A stretch of DNA of 45,060 nucleotides from contig JAQYEW010000058.1 in NCBI GenBank assembly GCA_028723455.1, positions 1-45,060 of the forward strand, read 5' to 3'. How positions within the stretch are numbered: position 1 is the stretch's first letter; each line of letters opens with the position of its first letter. This DNA is from Prevotellaceae bacterium. GTDB lineage: Bacteria; Bacteroidota; Bacteroidia; Bacteroidales; Bacteroidaceae. The position numbers and the translations under genes were made by a program. The notes beneath the pieces were generated by a model. It had not been told where the DNA came from and did no database searches. It saw nothing but the letters and a program-made list of their open reading frames with translations. Of this stretch, positions 1 through 8,331 are shown one piece after another.

Positions 1-177
1 GATGTCGTCTAATCTTAAATTTTCCGTAGGTTTCTTCCAAATGGAACAGTGCTTGCAACGTGACTGGCAGTTGGTAGTGGAATATATCATCAAGGAAGTA
101 AGTTCCTTATGCCGTCTGCGTATTACATTGTTGGCAAATACAATCCCGTTATGGATGTAGTCATAAATACTATACAT
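1..177 (-). CDS. Radical SAM protein, N-terminal 59 residues, cut by window edge
   Basis: This reading frame runs off the left edge. It starts with ATG (complement of 175-177) and stays open for 59 codons. Near residue 37 it carries TTNCQSRCKHCSIWK, the C-x3-C-x2-C motif that binds the [4Fe-4S] cluster of radical SAM enzymes. The run of hydrophobic and threonine residues just before the motif (SLMIYSTTNC) is the usual first strand of the radical SAM barrel. The reaction cannot be told from this fragment. Bacteroidales relatives include peptide maturases and cell-envelope enzymes. It lies 100 bp downstream of the sigma-barrel gene on the same strand, so the two could be co-transcribed. Its proximity to a GG-leader export cassette is suggestive only. 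The motif is certain; the wider function is open. Confidence 0.75.
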   Translation of the reverse strand, partial: MYSIYDYIHNGIVFANNVIRRRHKELTSLMIYSTTNCQSRCKHCSIWKKPTENLRLDDI

Positions 178-277
178 TCTTTCTTTTGTGTTTTATCTTG
201 TATTGTTAAGAGCAAAAAACAACTAAAAGGCTGCAAAATATTTATGACTTTATCTTACCTTTTCATTTTCCAATCAT

Positions 278-1981
278 TTACCAAGTAAGTCTCACTCCGA
301 ATGGCACCGTTATGATGAACGGATGCTCCGTGCGATAGGTTTCAAGCCCGCTGCCATTCCTAAAATGATAGGACATGTTGGGTTCCAAATACAGGCTGAA
401 TGGCTTGAATATCTTGTATTGCACACCGATACCTAAATTCACGGACCACTGATAACGTGGCTTGATGCCACACTTCAGTGTGTACGACGAGTCGGATGTT
501 ATGATATATTTCTTATCAAGCGAACTATGGACTGGTACCTCAAATGTCACACCACCGGTTGTATAGGCATTGAAGCGCCCCTTGCCCCAGATTCGATAGG
601 TCAATCGCAATGGGATACCCACATAATCTATTTTCTGAGTCTTCATCAATCTGGCTTTGTGGTACTCGCTTTCAAATTCAGATTTTAGTCGGGTATAAGT
701 TATTCCTGTCCCAAAAGTCCATTTTGGACTTAATTGCTTACTTATGGAAAGGGCATAGGTTTTAGGACGGTAATGGTGTGCGACCTCTCCCAATGGGCTG
801 TTATCATCCATTGGATGATCAAGGAGTATCAAGGACATTCTTGCTCTCTCAACAGAGTCCATCAAGGCATTGTTTTGAGCATAATAGTTCTCTAAGTCAG
901 CCCAAGTGTATAATCTGGAAGCGACACCACCGTTAGCATAATCAATAACGGACAAATAGTTCATATTGGACATAGCTCCATTTGCACTGGCATTGGAGAA
1001 ATAGCCGAAGTTGAATGTCCACGGATACTTCTTGCTGGCATTAGGCAACATACTTTCATTTAGTGCCATCATTTTTTCTTCGGAAATTTGTGGAACATGT
1101 AACATAGAGTCTTCTATGTTGATACTCTTTATAGCCGGATATTTCTCTAAAGAATCCACATGGAATGATATAGTCTGCTGTCCAGATTCAATGATGTCTG
1201 TTTCTACCTGTAATGAAATCTTTTCAGTAGAATTAGTATTTTCTGCAAAAACATGCCTATCTTTGTCAATAGTGCTTGATGGTATGGAACACCTTGGCCG
1301 CTCAACCTTTTGAGAGGCTGCTCCTTTTTGTTGAACTCGTTTTGGACGCTCATGATGAGTGCCTAAAGCCGTTGACCTATTATCAGATGTGTCAACGGAC
1401 TTATCCCTCGTTACGAAATAGATACAGACTGGTATCAGGATAGGAAGCAAGAATAGCATCCAATAGTTAATCAGTATGGTACGCAGCTTTTTCTTTGCCC
1501 GAGCCAACTGAGAAGAAGAACTGTGAGGATTGATACCAAGCAGTTCTCCTATTTCCTTATGCGAAAAATCATCCAGAACAGAGAGTTTGAAAATCTCCCG
1601 GTTCCCCTTTGGTAACAACTCTATCGCCGAAAGCAATAACTCCAGATCAATCTTTTTTTCTTCTTCATCCTCTTCGTTCACAAGTTCTATTCCCAGACTG
1701 GATAACGGAATATATCCTTTTTCTGAACTTCGCAAGTATTTTAACGAAAGGTTTCTTACAATCGTTATCATCCATCCTTCCAATTTAGAGTTGTCCTTCA
1801 GAGATTTGATGGAGGTAAAGATGATGATAAAAGCTTCGTGCAAAATATCTTCCGCCGTGCTTTTGTCTGTCACATAGTGCCGGCATATTCGCAATAATCT
1901 GTCGGAATATGCCTTGTATAAATTTCCGAGAGCTTCCCGTTCCCCTTGTTTACATGCGTCTATATCAACATCTACTTTCAT
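278..1981 (-). CDS. Sigma-70 (ECF-like) factor fused to a membrane helix and an outer-membrane-type beta-barrel
   Basis: The 567-residue protein joins normally separate parts. Residues about 15-88 match sigma region 2 (DRLLRICRHYVTD, AEDILHEAF, LEGWMITIVRNLSLKYLR). Residues about 115-168 match region 4 (LPKGNREIFKLSVLDDFSHK followed by a helix-turn-helix). Residues about 174-190 form one hydrophobic helix (MLFLLPILIPVCIYFV). A polar linker follows to about 320. The rest looks like an OmpA/PorT-type barrel with alternating aromatic strands, ending in VRLTW with a terminal aromatic as in barrels assembled by BAM. There is no signal peptide. In related Bacteroidetes loci the sigma factor and the membrane-barrel partner are usually separate genes. 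A membrane-tethered sigma factor released by proteolysis is an inference. A run-together of two genes through a sequencing error is possible, although the frame is open across the junction. Confidence 0.85.
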   Translation of the reverse strand: MKVDVDIDACKQGEREALGNLYKAYSDRLLRICRHYVTDKSTAEDILHEAFIIIFTSIKSLKDNSKLEGWMITIVRNLSLKYLRSSEKGYIPLSSLGIELVNEEDEEEKKIDLELLLSAIELLPKGNREIFKLSVLDDFSHKEIGELLGINPHSSSSQLARAKKKLRTILINYWMLFLLPILIPVCIYFVTRDKSVDTSDNRSTALGTHHERPKRVQQKGAASQKVERPRCSIPSSTIDKDRHVFAENTNSTEKISLQVETDIIESGQQTISFHVDSLEKYPAIKSINIEDSMLHVPQISEEKMMALNESMLPNASKKYPWTFNFGYFSNASANGAMSNMNYLSVIDYANGGVASRLYTWADLENYYAQNNALMDSVERARMSLILLDHPMDDNSPLGEVAHHYRPKTYALSISKQLSPKWTFGTGITYTRLKSEFESEYHKARLMKTQKIDYVGIPLRLTYRIWGKGRFNAYTTGGVTFEVPVHSSLDKKYIITSDSSYTLKCGIKPRYQWSVNLGIGVQYKIFKPFSLYLEPNMSYHFRNGSGLETYRTEHPFIITVPFGVRLTW

Positions 1982-2098
1982 AGATTACTTTTCCTTTTTA
2001 TTTTAATAAAGGGAGTAGATTGCAACAGAAAGACTGCACGAATTTTGAAACTTTTTATGAAACTTGATAAATCTCAAATTTATAATCGGTGCCCTATA

Positions 2099-2146
2099 TG
2101 AAGTTAACCCCAAAAGTTTTTTGTCCAACTTTTGGGGTTAACTTCA
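2099..2146. repeat. 48-bp palindrome with 19-bp perfect arms, IS150-type end-like
   Basis: TGAAGTTAACCCCAAAAGT at 2099-2117 is the exact reverse complement of 2128-2146, with a 10-nt centre. Read on the minus strand the first arm continues into TTGGACA, and the whole resembles the CCCCAAAAGTTGGACA terminal repeats of IS3-family (IS150 group) elements placed end to end. It lies just 3' of the lipoprotein stop codon and upstream of the sigma-barrel gene. It may also act as a transcription terminator. No short target duplication is visible on its flanks (ata versus ctt). Confidence 0.7.
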
Positions 2147-2150
2147 CTTT

Positions 2151-2675
2151 TTATATTTCCGGCAAACTCTTTTCCGGGTCGAGGCTGACACGTACCCTTT
2201 CGCCCGATACAAGACTGACCTTACCACGATAAGCTATACCGGACTCGTCATATTTCATTTTGGGACTGGCATAGTACACTTCCAGGTCATAACTGCCCGC
2301 TACCAGCTTGCTCATCTTAAAGTTCACATCGTATTTGCAAATGCAATCGGCAAATGCCTCAAGTTCATTATGATACACCACCAGCGTGATCTTTGTATCC
2401 TGATTGGTCATGCTCACATAAATATTACTTACCCCACAGTTGGCTTCCACATTCTCCATCATACATTGGGCTATGCCGTCTTTGCCCAACTCCATGTAAA
2501 GGGTTGAAGAAACCGCATCATTTTGCAGCTTGGAGTCGCTGCGCGCTTCTGAAAGCGTCAGCTTGCATGCGGAGTTTGCGACATCATGCACGCGTAATGC
2601 GTCCAGGACAAGATTCTCAGATTTGCATGCCGACAACCCGGCAAGACAAATCAGACCATAGAACATCTTTTTCAT
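2151..2675 (-). CDS. Small cysteine-rich putative lipoprotein, function unknown
   Basis: The 174-residue protein begins MKKMFYGLICLAGLSAC. This is a short charged N-terminus, a hydrophobic core and an LSAC lipobox, so Cys17 should be lipidated after signal peptidase II cleavage. The residues after it (KSEN) are polar and acidic, in line with the Bacteroidetes surface-lipoprotein signal, so surface exposure is possible. Five further cysteines follow (37, 71, 80, 111 and 113). The second half (LVAGSYDLEVYYASP, RGKVSLVSGERVRVSLDPE) reads like a small beta-sandwich. It is upstream of the sigma-barrel gene on the same strand with the palindrome between them, so it may be in the same regulatory unit. 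I do not recognise a family. Confidence 0.75.
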   Translation of the reverse strand: MKKMFYGLICLAGLSACKSENLVLDALRVHDVANSACKLTLSEARSDSKLQNDAVSSTLYMELGKDGIAQCMMENVEANCGVSNIYVSMTNQDTKITLVVYHNELEAFADCICKYDVNFKMSKLVAGSYDLEVYYASPKMKYDESGIAYRGKVSLVSGERVRVSLDPEKSLPEI

Positions 2676-3246
2676 AGTTAGCAGGTTTTTATGTGTTATT
2701 ATTTAACAAAAATCGCTACGCCCATCAAAGACAAAAATACTGATTTTTTCTTTAAGGCAGATGGTTTATGCAGATTTTATGATAAGATGGGAGCAAAATG
2801 CTGGCGTATCGGCAAGGTTTGCATTATTCCTTATCTATTTCAAATAAAATGTTATCTTCGCAAAGAAATGCAAGACTAAGGAAATTATAATTTAGACACA
2901 TATATTTGCGCTTGATATTGGAATTTATGCCAACTTATTCCTCACGCAATCACATCGACGCAAGGACGGACATGATGTCCCCAATTTTCCTGTCTGCACT
3001 GATATGGGGTACAATGCCAACATCACATCTCTTGTGTGATAAAACACTAATAAAATTTTGAAATACAATTTGTTATTTCAAAACAAAGCTATATCTGTAA
3101 CTATTCAGCAATATCCCCGTCCCCTCCTTTCCTAATCTAAGAGGTAGAGATTCCTCTTGGTTTGAAAGCAAAATAAATCTTTAGGCCTCCACTAATTAGT
3201 AGGTAATAAGTTTGCTTATATCAGATATTTTTTGCACCTTTATACC

Positions 3247-3381
3247 GTAATAAAAGAGCAAGTTAAAGATATATCTGCAATGCTCGAAAGCCTAACAAAA
3301 GATGTGCGGTCACTGCGTGAGACAGTGGACGCACAGCATACCGAGATTGTTAGTCTCAGTCGCAATGTGGACAGACTTTAG
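3247..3381 (+). pseudogene. Coiled-coil fragment, possibly the N-terminus of an IS66-type transposase
   Basis: A 44-codon frame encodes heptad-rich sequence (KDISAMLESLTKDVRSLRET, then EIVSLSRNVDRL) before a TAG stop. Such short coiled coils occur at the N-terminus of IS66-family transposases, and the fragment ends where the rest would begin. No downstream homology is visible in any frame. It could also be chance or a remnant of another coiled-coil gene. Confidence 0.3.
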
Positions 3382-3448
3382 AAGGGTTACCTCAAAAGTT
3401 TATTTTTACAAAAAAGAAAAAACTGTTCTATTGTTTTATTATTTTTTC

Positions 3449-3456
3449 TACTTTTG
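3449..3456 (+). promoter_or_regulatory. -7 box (TACTTTTG) of the export cassette
   Basis: TACTTTTG fits the Bacteroidetes TAnnTTTG box. A TTG at 3431-3433 could serve as the upstream element. The box leaves a leader of about 40 nt before the hlyD start. A small dyad TAACAG...CTGTTA (3457-3462 and 3479-3484) lies at the expected start of the transcript and could be an operator or hairpin. Confidence 0.5.
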
Positions 3457-3498
3457 TAACAGGAGATAGGGGAAATTACTGTTAACGAAATCCAAGAA

Positions 3499-4770
3499 AT
3501 GAAAAACAAAGAATCCTATAGCGAAGAAGTCCAAGACATTGTGGATCGTATGCCCACACGTTGGTGTTTTTGGGTTACCGGGATTATGCTGGCAATAGTG
3601 ACAGTATTTCTCCTCCTCACTTGGATTATCAAATATCCTGATACGGTAGACGGCTACGTTTCAATTACCGGTCTCGAGGCACCCGTCCGCCTGGTATCGC
3701 ATACAAGCGGGAGATTGCATCTTTTGAAGAATCAAGGAGAGCATATTACCCGAAAAGACCCTATCGCGCTTGTCGAGAATGGAGCTGTGTATGAAGATGT
3801 CATCAAATTAAAGATTTTTCTGGACTCAAAGGAGAAAACACCAATAGCCAAGAATCTGGTAATAGGAGAACTAACAGAAAGCTATAACAGCTATCTGATA
3901 GCCAAGGATCATTGGGAGCGTTTGGCGTCATCCGAACGCCATACCAACATGCGCAAGAGCATGGAAGGGCAAATTAAAGCAAACCAAGAAGTCGTGCTTC
4001 AAATCCGACACTCAATGGACATCAAAAACAAAGTGCGTACGAACTATCACAAAGAATATCGCCGTGACAGTTCACTGGCATCGAAAGGGCTGATAAGCCA
4101 GAGCCAACTGGAAAATACGCAAAACGCTTACCTACAACAACTGGATGCGGAGGTGGCGCTGAAGAACTCCCTGCTGTCCAAGCAATCAGAAATCAGCACC
4201 TCGCGCATGGAAATCGCACGGAGCCATATTGAGGAGGCGGAGAGCATGGAGGAGGCGTACGTGAATATGATGGTCAAACGTAACATCCTGGAAACACAGT
4301 TACGCTTATGGGAAGAGAAATACCTGATTACCGCACCGATCGATGGTGAGTTGCAGTATCTGGGTTTCTGGCGCGAGAATGTGGCCGTTCAATCCGGGAT
4401 GGAATTGTTTTCCGTATTACCACCATACAATAAATTGATTGGAGAAGCTGACATTCCCGCCAATGGAGTGGGAAAAATCCGCATAGGACAGGAAGTGAAC
4501 GTCAAGCTGAATGAATACCCCTATGATGAGTTCGGATTACTGAAAGGCGTGGTCAGGCGCATTGCGCCCCTAAGCAAAAAGGAACAAGGAAACGAATCCA
4601 TGGCGGAGACTTACCAAGTGCAGATTTCCTTCCCCAATGGCGCAAGGACGAACTTTGGCCATCACTTGAACCTAAACTTTGAGTCCAAGGGGTCCGCTGA
4701 AATCATCACCGAACCCAAGCGGCTCATCGAAAGGCTCTTCGACAACCTGAAAGCAAACGCGACGAAATGA
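3499..4770 (+). CDS. HlyD-family periplasmic adaptor of a peptide exporter
   Basis: This 423-residue membrane-fusion protein would link the inner-membrane ABC transporter encoded next door to an outer-membrane channel. Residues about 23-44 form the single membrane helix (FWVTGIMLAIVTVFLLLTWI), followed by the IKYPDTVDGYVSITG start of the first half-lipoyl domain. Residues about 95-265 are charged and helical, the usual coiled-coil hairpin. The second lipoyl half follows (YLITAPIDGELQYLGFW, VAVQSGMELFSVLP), then a beta-barrel domain. No TolC-like gene is in the window, so an outer-membrane partner must come from elsewhere. Its last codons overlap the transporter start in an ATGA junction, indicating a common operon. 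The family is clear; the cargo is inferred from the neighbours. Confidence 0.92.
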   Translation: MKNKESYSEEVQDIVDRMPTRWCFWVTGIMLAIVTVFLLLTWIIKYPDTVDGYVSITGLEAPVRLVSHTSGRLHLLKNQGEHITRKDPIALVENGAVYEDVIKLKIFLDSKEKTPIAKNLVIGELTESYNSYLIAKDHWERLASSERHTNMRKSMEGQIKANQEVVLQIRHSMDIKNKVRTNYHKEYRRDSSLASKGLISQSQLENTQNAYLQQLDAEVALKNSLLSKQSEISTSRMEIARSHIEEAESMEEAYVNMMVKRNILETQLRLWEEKYLITAPIDGELQYLGFWRENVAVQSGMELFSVLPPYNKLIGEADIPANGVGKIRIGQEVNVKLNEYPYDEFGLLKGVVRRIAPLSKKEQGNESMAETYQVQISFPNGARTNFGHHLNLNFESKGSAEIITEPKRLIERLFDNLKANATK

Positions 4771-6998
4771 AACTGTTCAACAGATTCCCCATAGACTATC
4801 AGATGGACTCGCACGATTGTGGCCCGTCATGCCTGAAGATGGTGGCAAAGCACTTTGGCAGATATTATTCCCTGCAACACCTGCGCGACAAGTGCGGCAT
4901 CACCAAGGAGGGCGTTTCCATGTTGGGATTGAGCACAGGGGCGGAAAGCATTGGCTTACGTACGCTTTCCGTCAAGTGCACGATGAAAGATTTGGTGGAG
5001 AAAGTGCCATTGCCAGCCATCCTGTTCTGGGGCGGCAACCATTTCATCGTCGTTTATGGCGCGACGGCCAAGCACATCCATGTGGCCGACCCGATGAAAG
5101 GCCATATCAGCTACACGCACGAGGAGTTTGCAAAAGGATGGCTATTGGAGGGTCAGAATGTAGGAGCGCTGATGGCCATTGAACCCACGGCAGACTTCAA
5201 CGTGAGCAAGGAGGAAAAACGTCAACAGAAAGACAGCCTGCTGAGCATCCTACGCTATTTTGCCCCTTATCGGGGAAATTTCATGCTGGTGTTCGGCATT
5301 ATGCTGGTGGTGACGATGCTGCAAGGCATACTCCCTTTCATCTCTAAGGCCGTGATAGATGTTGGCATCAAGACTTCAGACACGAACTTCATCCACATGG
5401 TGCTGGTGGGGAATATCACAATCCTTGTGAGCGTCATGGTGTTCAACGTGCTGCGCGACTGGATTCTGATGCACATCACCGCACGGGTGAATATCGCGCT
5501 CATCTCGGACTATTTGATAAAGCTCATGAAGCTGCCCATCACGTTCTTTGAGAACAAGCTGCTGGGAGACATCCTGCAACGCGCTCGCGACCACGAGCGC
5601 ATCCGCAATTTTGTCATGAACAACTCGTTGGCTTTAATTTTCTCCGCACTTACTTTTGCGCTGTTCGCCATTATTCTTCTGGTGTACAACCCCATTATCT
5701 TTGTTATCTTCCTGGCAGGGTCTGTGATTTATGTGCTCTGGATCCTTCTGTTCCTGAACATACGCAAGAAACTGGATTGGCAATACTTCGAGCTGCTGTC
5801 GCGCGACCAGAGCTATTGGGTGGAGACCGTGGCCGCCATGCAGGACATCAAGATTTACAACTACGAGCGCACGCGCCGATGGAAATGGGAGGGAATTCAG
5901 GCTGGATTGTACCACGTAAACAGGCGTGTAATGACAATCACCAACATGCAGAACTTAGGCGCACAATTCATCGAGAGCGCGAAGAACATGGGCGTAACGT
6001 TCTTCTGTGCGACGGCCGTGATACATGGGGACATTACCTATGGCGTGATGATTTCCACGCAATTCATCATTGGCATGCTGAATGGCCCTCTTATCCAACT
6101 CATCAACTTCATTGTCTCTGCCCAATACGCAAAGATCTCGTTCCTGCGCATGAACGAGATTCGCCAACTGGATGACGAGGAGGAACTGCTCTCAATGGGT
6201 TCGTCGAACATCCTCCCCGAAAGCAGAGACATTGTGTTGGAAAATGTGCATTTCCAATATACCGAAACCTCACCGTTGGTACTACGGCATATTTACCTGA
6301 AGATTCCACAGAACAAGGTAACGGCAATCGTGGGCGGCAGCGGGAGCGGTAAATCCACCTTGCTCAAATTGTTGGTGCGCCTTTACAACCCCACTTATGG
6401 GGAAATTAATATGGGAGGGATGAACACGCGGAGCATCAACCTGCGGACTTGGCGCGGATTGTGTGGCGTGGTGATGCAGGACGGAAAGCTTTTCAGTGAG
6501 AGCATCCTTACGAACATTGTCCTTGACGACGAACACATAGACTATGATCAGGTACATAAATGTTGCAGAATGGCACAGATTGAGGACGAGATTAACGCCA
6601 TGCCCAAGGGCTTTGACACAATGATTGGCGAAAACGGGCGTGGATTGAGCGGTGGACAAAAGCAACGCTTGCTGATTGCCCGCGCCCTATACAGAAATCC
6701 AGAAATGCTGTTCCTGGACGAGGCGACAAACGCACTTGACACACTGAACGAGGCCAGGATAACTGATGCACTGAGAGAAGCATTCGTGAGACGAACAGTA
6801 GTAGTTATTGCCCATAGGTTGAGTACAATTCGCCATGCAGACCAGATAGTTGTGATGGACAAAGGGGAGATTGTGGAAGTAGGGAATCACGAAGAACTAC
6901 TGCTCAAGAATGGGATTTATGCTAGTTTAGTTGCGTCGCAGACGGATATAATAGAAAGAAAAAATATTTACCAAAGAACTAGTATTCTGAAAAGATGA
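4767..6998 (+). CDS. C39-peptidase-containing ABC transporter (PCAT) for GG-leader substrates
   Basis: The 743-residue protein has three parts. Residues 1-125 are a C39 cysteine peptidase with Gln12, Cys18 (SHDCGPSCLKM), His92 (WGGNHFIVVYG) and Asp108 (VADPM), a complete catalytic set. Residues about 160-450 are the membrane domain. The nucleotide-binding domain has Walker A GGSGSGKST near 522-531, a Q-loop (VMQDGKLFSES), signature LSGGQKQR near 625, Walker B MLFLDEATNAL and switch IAHRLST. Such transporters cut a double-glycine leader in the cytoplasm and export the remainder with an HlyD partner. The GG-leader protein at 10402-11022 is the only obvious substrate nearby. Start and stop overlap both neighbours by 4 nt. 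All catalytic and ATPase motifs are present, so the protein should be active. Confidence 0.95.
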   Translation: MKLFNRFPIDYQMDSHDCGPSCLKMVAKHFGRYYSLQHLRDKCGITKEGVSMLGLSTGAESIGLRTLSVKCTMKDLVEKVPLPAILFWGGNHFIVVYGATAKHIHVADPMKGHISYTHEEFAKGWLLEGQNVGALMAIEPTADFNVSKEEKRQQKDSLLSILRYFAPYRGNFMLVFGIMLVVTMLQGILPFISKAVIDVGIKTSDTNFIHMVLVGNITILVSVMVFNVLRDWILMHITARVNIALISDYLIKLMKLPITFFENKLLGDILQRARDHERIRNFVMNNSLALIFSALTFALFAIILLVYNPIIFVIFLAGSVIYVLWILLFLNIRKKLDWQYFELLSRDQSYWVETVAAMQDIKIYNYERTRRWKWEGIQAGLYHVNRRVMTITNMQNLGAQFIESAKNMGVTFFCATAVIHGDITYGVMISTQFIIGMLNGPLIQLINFIVSAQYAKISFLRMNEIRQLDDEEELLSMGSSNILPESRDIVLENVHFQYTETSPLVLRHIYLKIPQNKVTAIVGGSGSGKSTLLKLLVRLYNPTYGEINMGGMNTRSINLRTWRGLCGVVMQDGKLFSESILTNIVLDDEHIDYDQVHKCCRMAQIEDEINAMPKGFDTMIGENGRGLSGGQKQRLLIARALYRNPEMLFLDEATNALDTLNEARITDALREAFVRRTVVVIAHRLSTIRHADQIVVMDKGEIVEVGNHEELLLKNGIYASLVASQTDIIERKNIYQRTSILKR

Positions 6999-7987
6999 AA
7001 AGCTATTACGAAATATATACTGCGAAAAATACCATTCGAGAATTGGTCTATTACGTGATGCTAAATGGTCAACTTGTAGAAGACTTTTCTTTCTACAATG
7101 GAAAATCAGGGATTGCACTCAGCCTATTTGAAGCTTCTCGCTTTCTAAACGATCAAACCATAGAAGACTATGCGTATGACCTTCTCTCACAGTCTTTATT
7201 GTTTCAGAGCACTGATATCAGTCTAGAAACAGGGTTGGCAGGTATCGGTTTTGTCTTAGAATATCTGATTCAAAATAAATTTATCGAATCTAACCCAAAA
7301 GAAATCTTTAATGAGCAACATGAAAAGATTGTTCACACTTTCTTACAATATGATGTAATAAAAATGAATATTGACAATTTAGCATCTATTTGGCCGATTG
7401 CGTCATATCTGTATGTCTCTGGTGAAAACCGCACAAAGAAACAAATTTCCTCAATAAAAGAAATGGAAATGAAAAATCTGTATTATTTGTGGAAGAAAGC
7501 AAAGAGTAATAGCGAAAACAAAGAATATCTCACAGAAATTCTGCGAGGTTTTTTGAAAAACGCATTATTTAGATCCGAAATAATTCCTAACGTTTTTTTT
7601 CAACAATATACTTCTTTAGTCAAAGAAGGTATATTTAGGAGGGATGTACATATTCAATTCTACATGTCCTCAATCAAACATTCTGCAACAAATCTTTTTG
7701 ACAACGAACTACATATGATGCTTAAACAACTATCATTAGTTGACAGAATAGACACGAAGTGCCTATTTAAGGAGCCATATTTAAGCCAACATAACGTACG
7801 AGACTATCTATGTAAGAAGTTCTTTGCTTCCCGCCCCCAAGATTTGGACGAGATTTTATCTGTTATAGTGATGGGGAAAGGAAACCCCACAAGGCTCTCT
7901 TTTGGATTAGCAGGATTAATTCTTGGTTTAATTGCTATCCATCAAGGAAATCATCAAAGGCTTCATAATATACTTTCAATCATATAA
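6995..7987 (+). CDS. LanC-like protein (degenerate lanthionine-cyclase fold)
   Basis: The 330-residue protein shows the repeated helical-toroid motifs of LanC-like proteins: FSFYNGKSGIALSLFEASR near residue 30, LETGLAGIGFVLEYL near 80, and LSFGLAGLILGLIAIHQG close to the C-terminus. True lanthionine cyclases bind zinc through a WCxG cysteine and a CHG Cys-His pair. I see neither here, and the few cysteines are not in those contexts. It may therefore be a scaffold, a leader-binding protein or a non-zinc relative. It starts inside the last codon of the transporter gene (ATGA), so it is part of the export operon. It is markedly more AT-rich than hlyD and the transporter gene. Family assignment is moderate and rests on the GxxG repeats and context. 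Confidence 0.6.
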   Translation: MKSYYEIYTAKNTIRELVYYVMLNGQLVEDFSFYNGKSGIALSLFEASRFLNDQTIEDYAYDLLSQSLLFQSTDISLETGLAGIGFVLEYLIQNKFIESNPKEIFNEQHEKIVHTFLQYDVIKMNIDNLASIWPIASYLYVSGENRTKKQISSIKEMEMKNLYYLWKKAKSNSENKEYLTEILRGFLKNALFRSEIIPNVFFQQYTSLVKEGIFRRDVHIQFYMSSIKHSATNLFDNELHMMLKQLSLVDRIDTKCLFKEPYLSQHNVRDYLCKKFFASRPQDLDEILSVIVMGKGNPTRLSFGLAGLILGLIAIHQGNHQRLHNILSII

Positions 7988-8331
7988 CATGGAGACACTA
8001 CTATTAAAAAATATACTCTTCGTAATCAGATTTCCTTTGAGATCATCTTTGTTTAACAAATAGCTTGATTAAAAAGTACGCTCCCGACAGCAAACAATAA
8101 ATAATAAAAACTGAATCATGAAAAAGATCATCCTTGCAAGGAGAAACAAAAAAACGCAGAATATAATTAGACTCTGTCCATAATCAAGGTATATACTCCA
8201 ACTATTATTCTTAATAAAATCAAGATAAGATCTGTGACATACTTTATTCTGCTACCAAACCAAAAGAGAATTAAAAATTACATATAAACCTTTAAATCGA
8301 ATCAAGGATTTCTTCTTTGTACTGTATTAGT
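7988..8331. other. AT-rich gap inside the export cassette
   Basis: No supported gene. Two very short plus-strand frames exist: 24 codons from 7990, and 21 codons from 8118 whose product starts MKKIILARRNKKTQ. Neither has a GG cleavage site. A decayed precursor peptide is imaginable but not shown. A separate promoter for the glycosyltransferase genes could lie here; I see no clean TAnnTTTG box. Confidence 0.5.

Larger units (their letters stand above)
2676..3498. other. 823-bp gap between divergent accessory genes
   Basis: No convincing full-length gene. A 62-codon frame at 2691-2879 has no recognisable features. The only coding-like piece is a coiled-coil fragment at about 3247-3381 (listed separately). 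The right end holds the probable promoter of the export cassette (3449-3456). The sequence is AT-rich and looks like a junction of a transferred region. Confidence 0.6.

Noticed and set aside
2691..2879. 62-codon plus-strand frame
   Set aside because: It has no signal peptide, domain or promoter, and its composition matches the surrounding AT-rich spacer.
8118..8183. 21-codon frame as a second precursor peptide
   Set aside because: It is basic and short but has no GG site and no core region.
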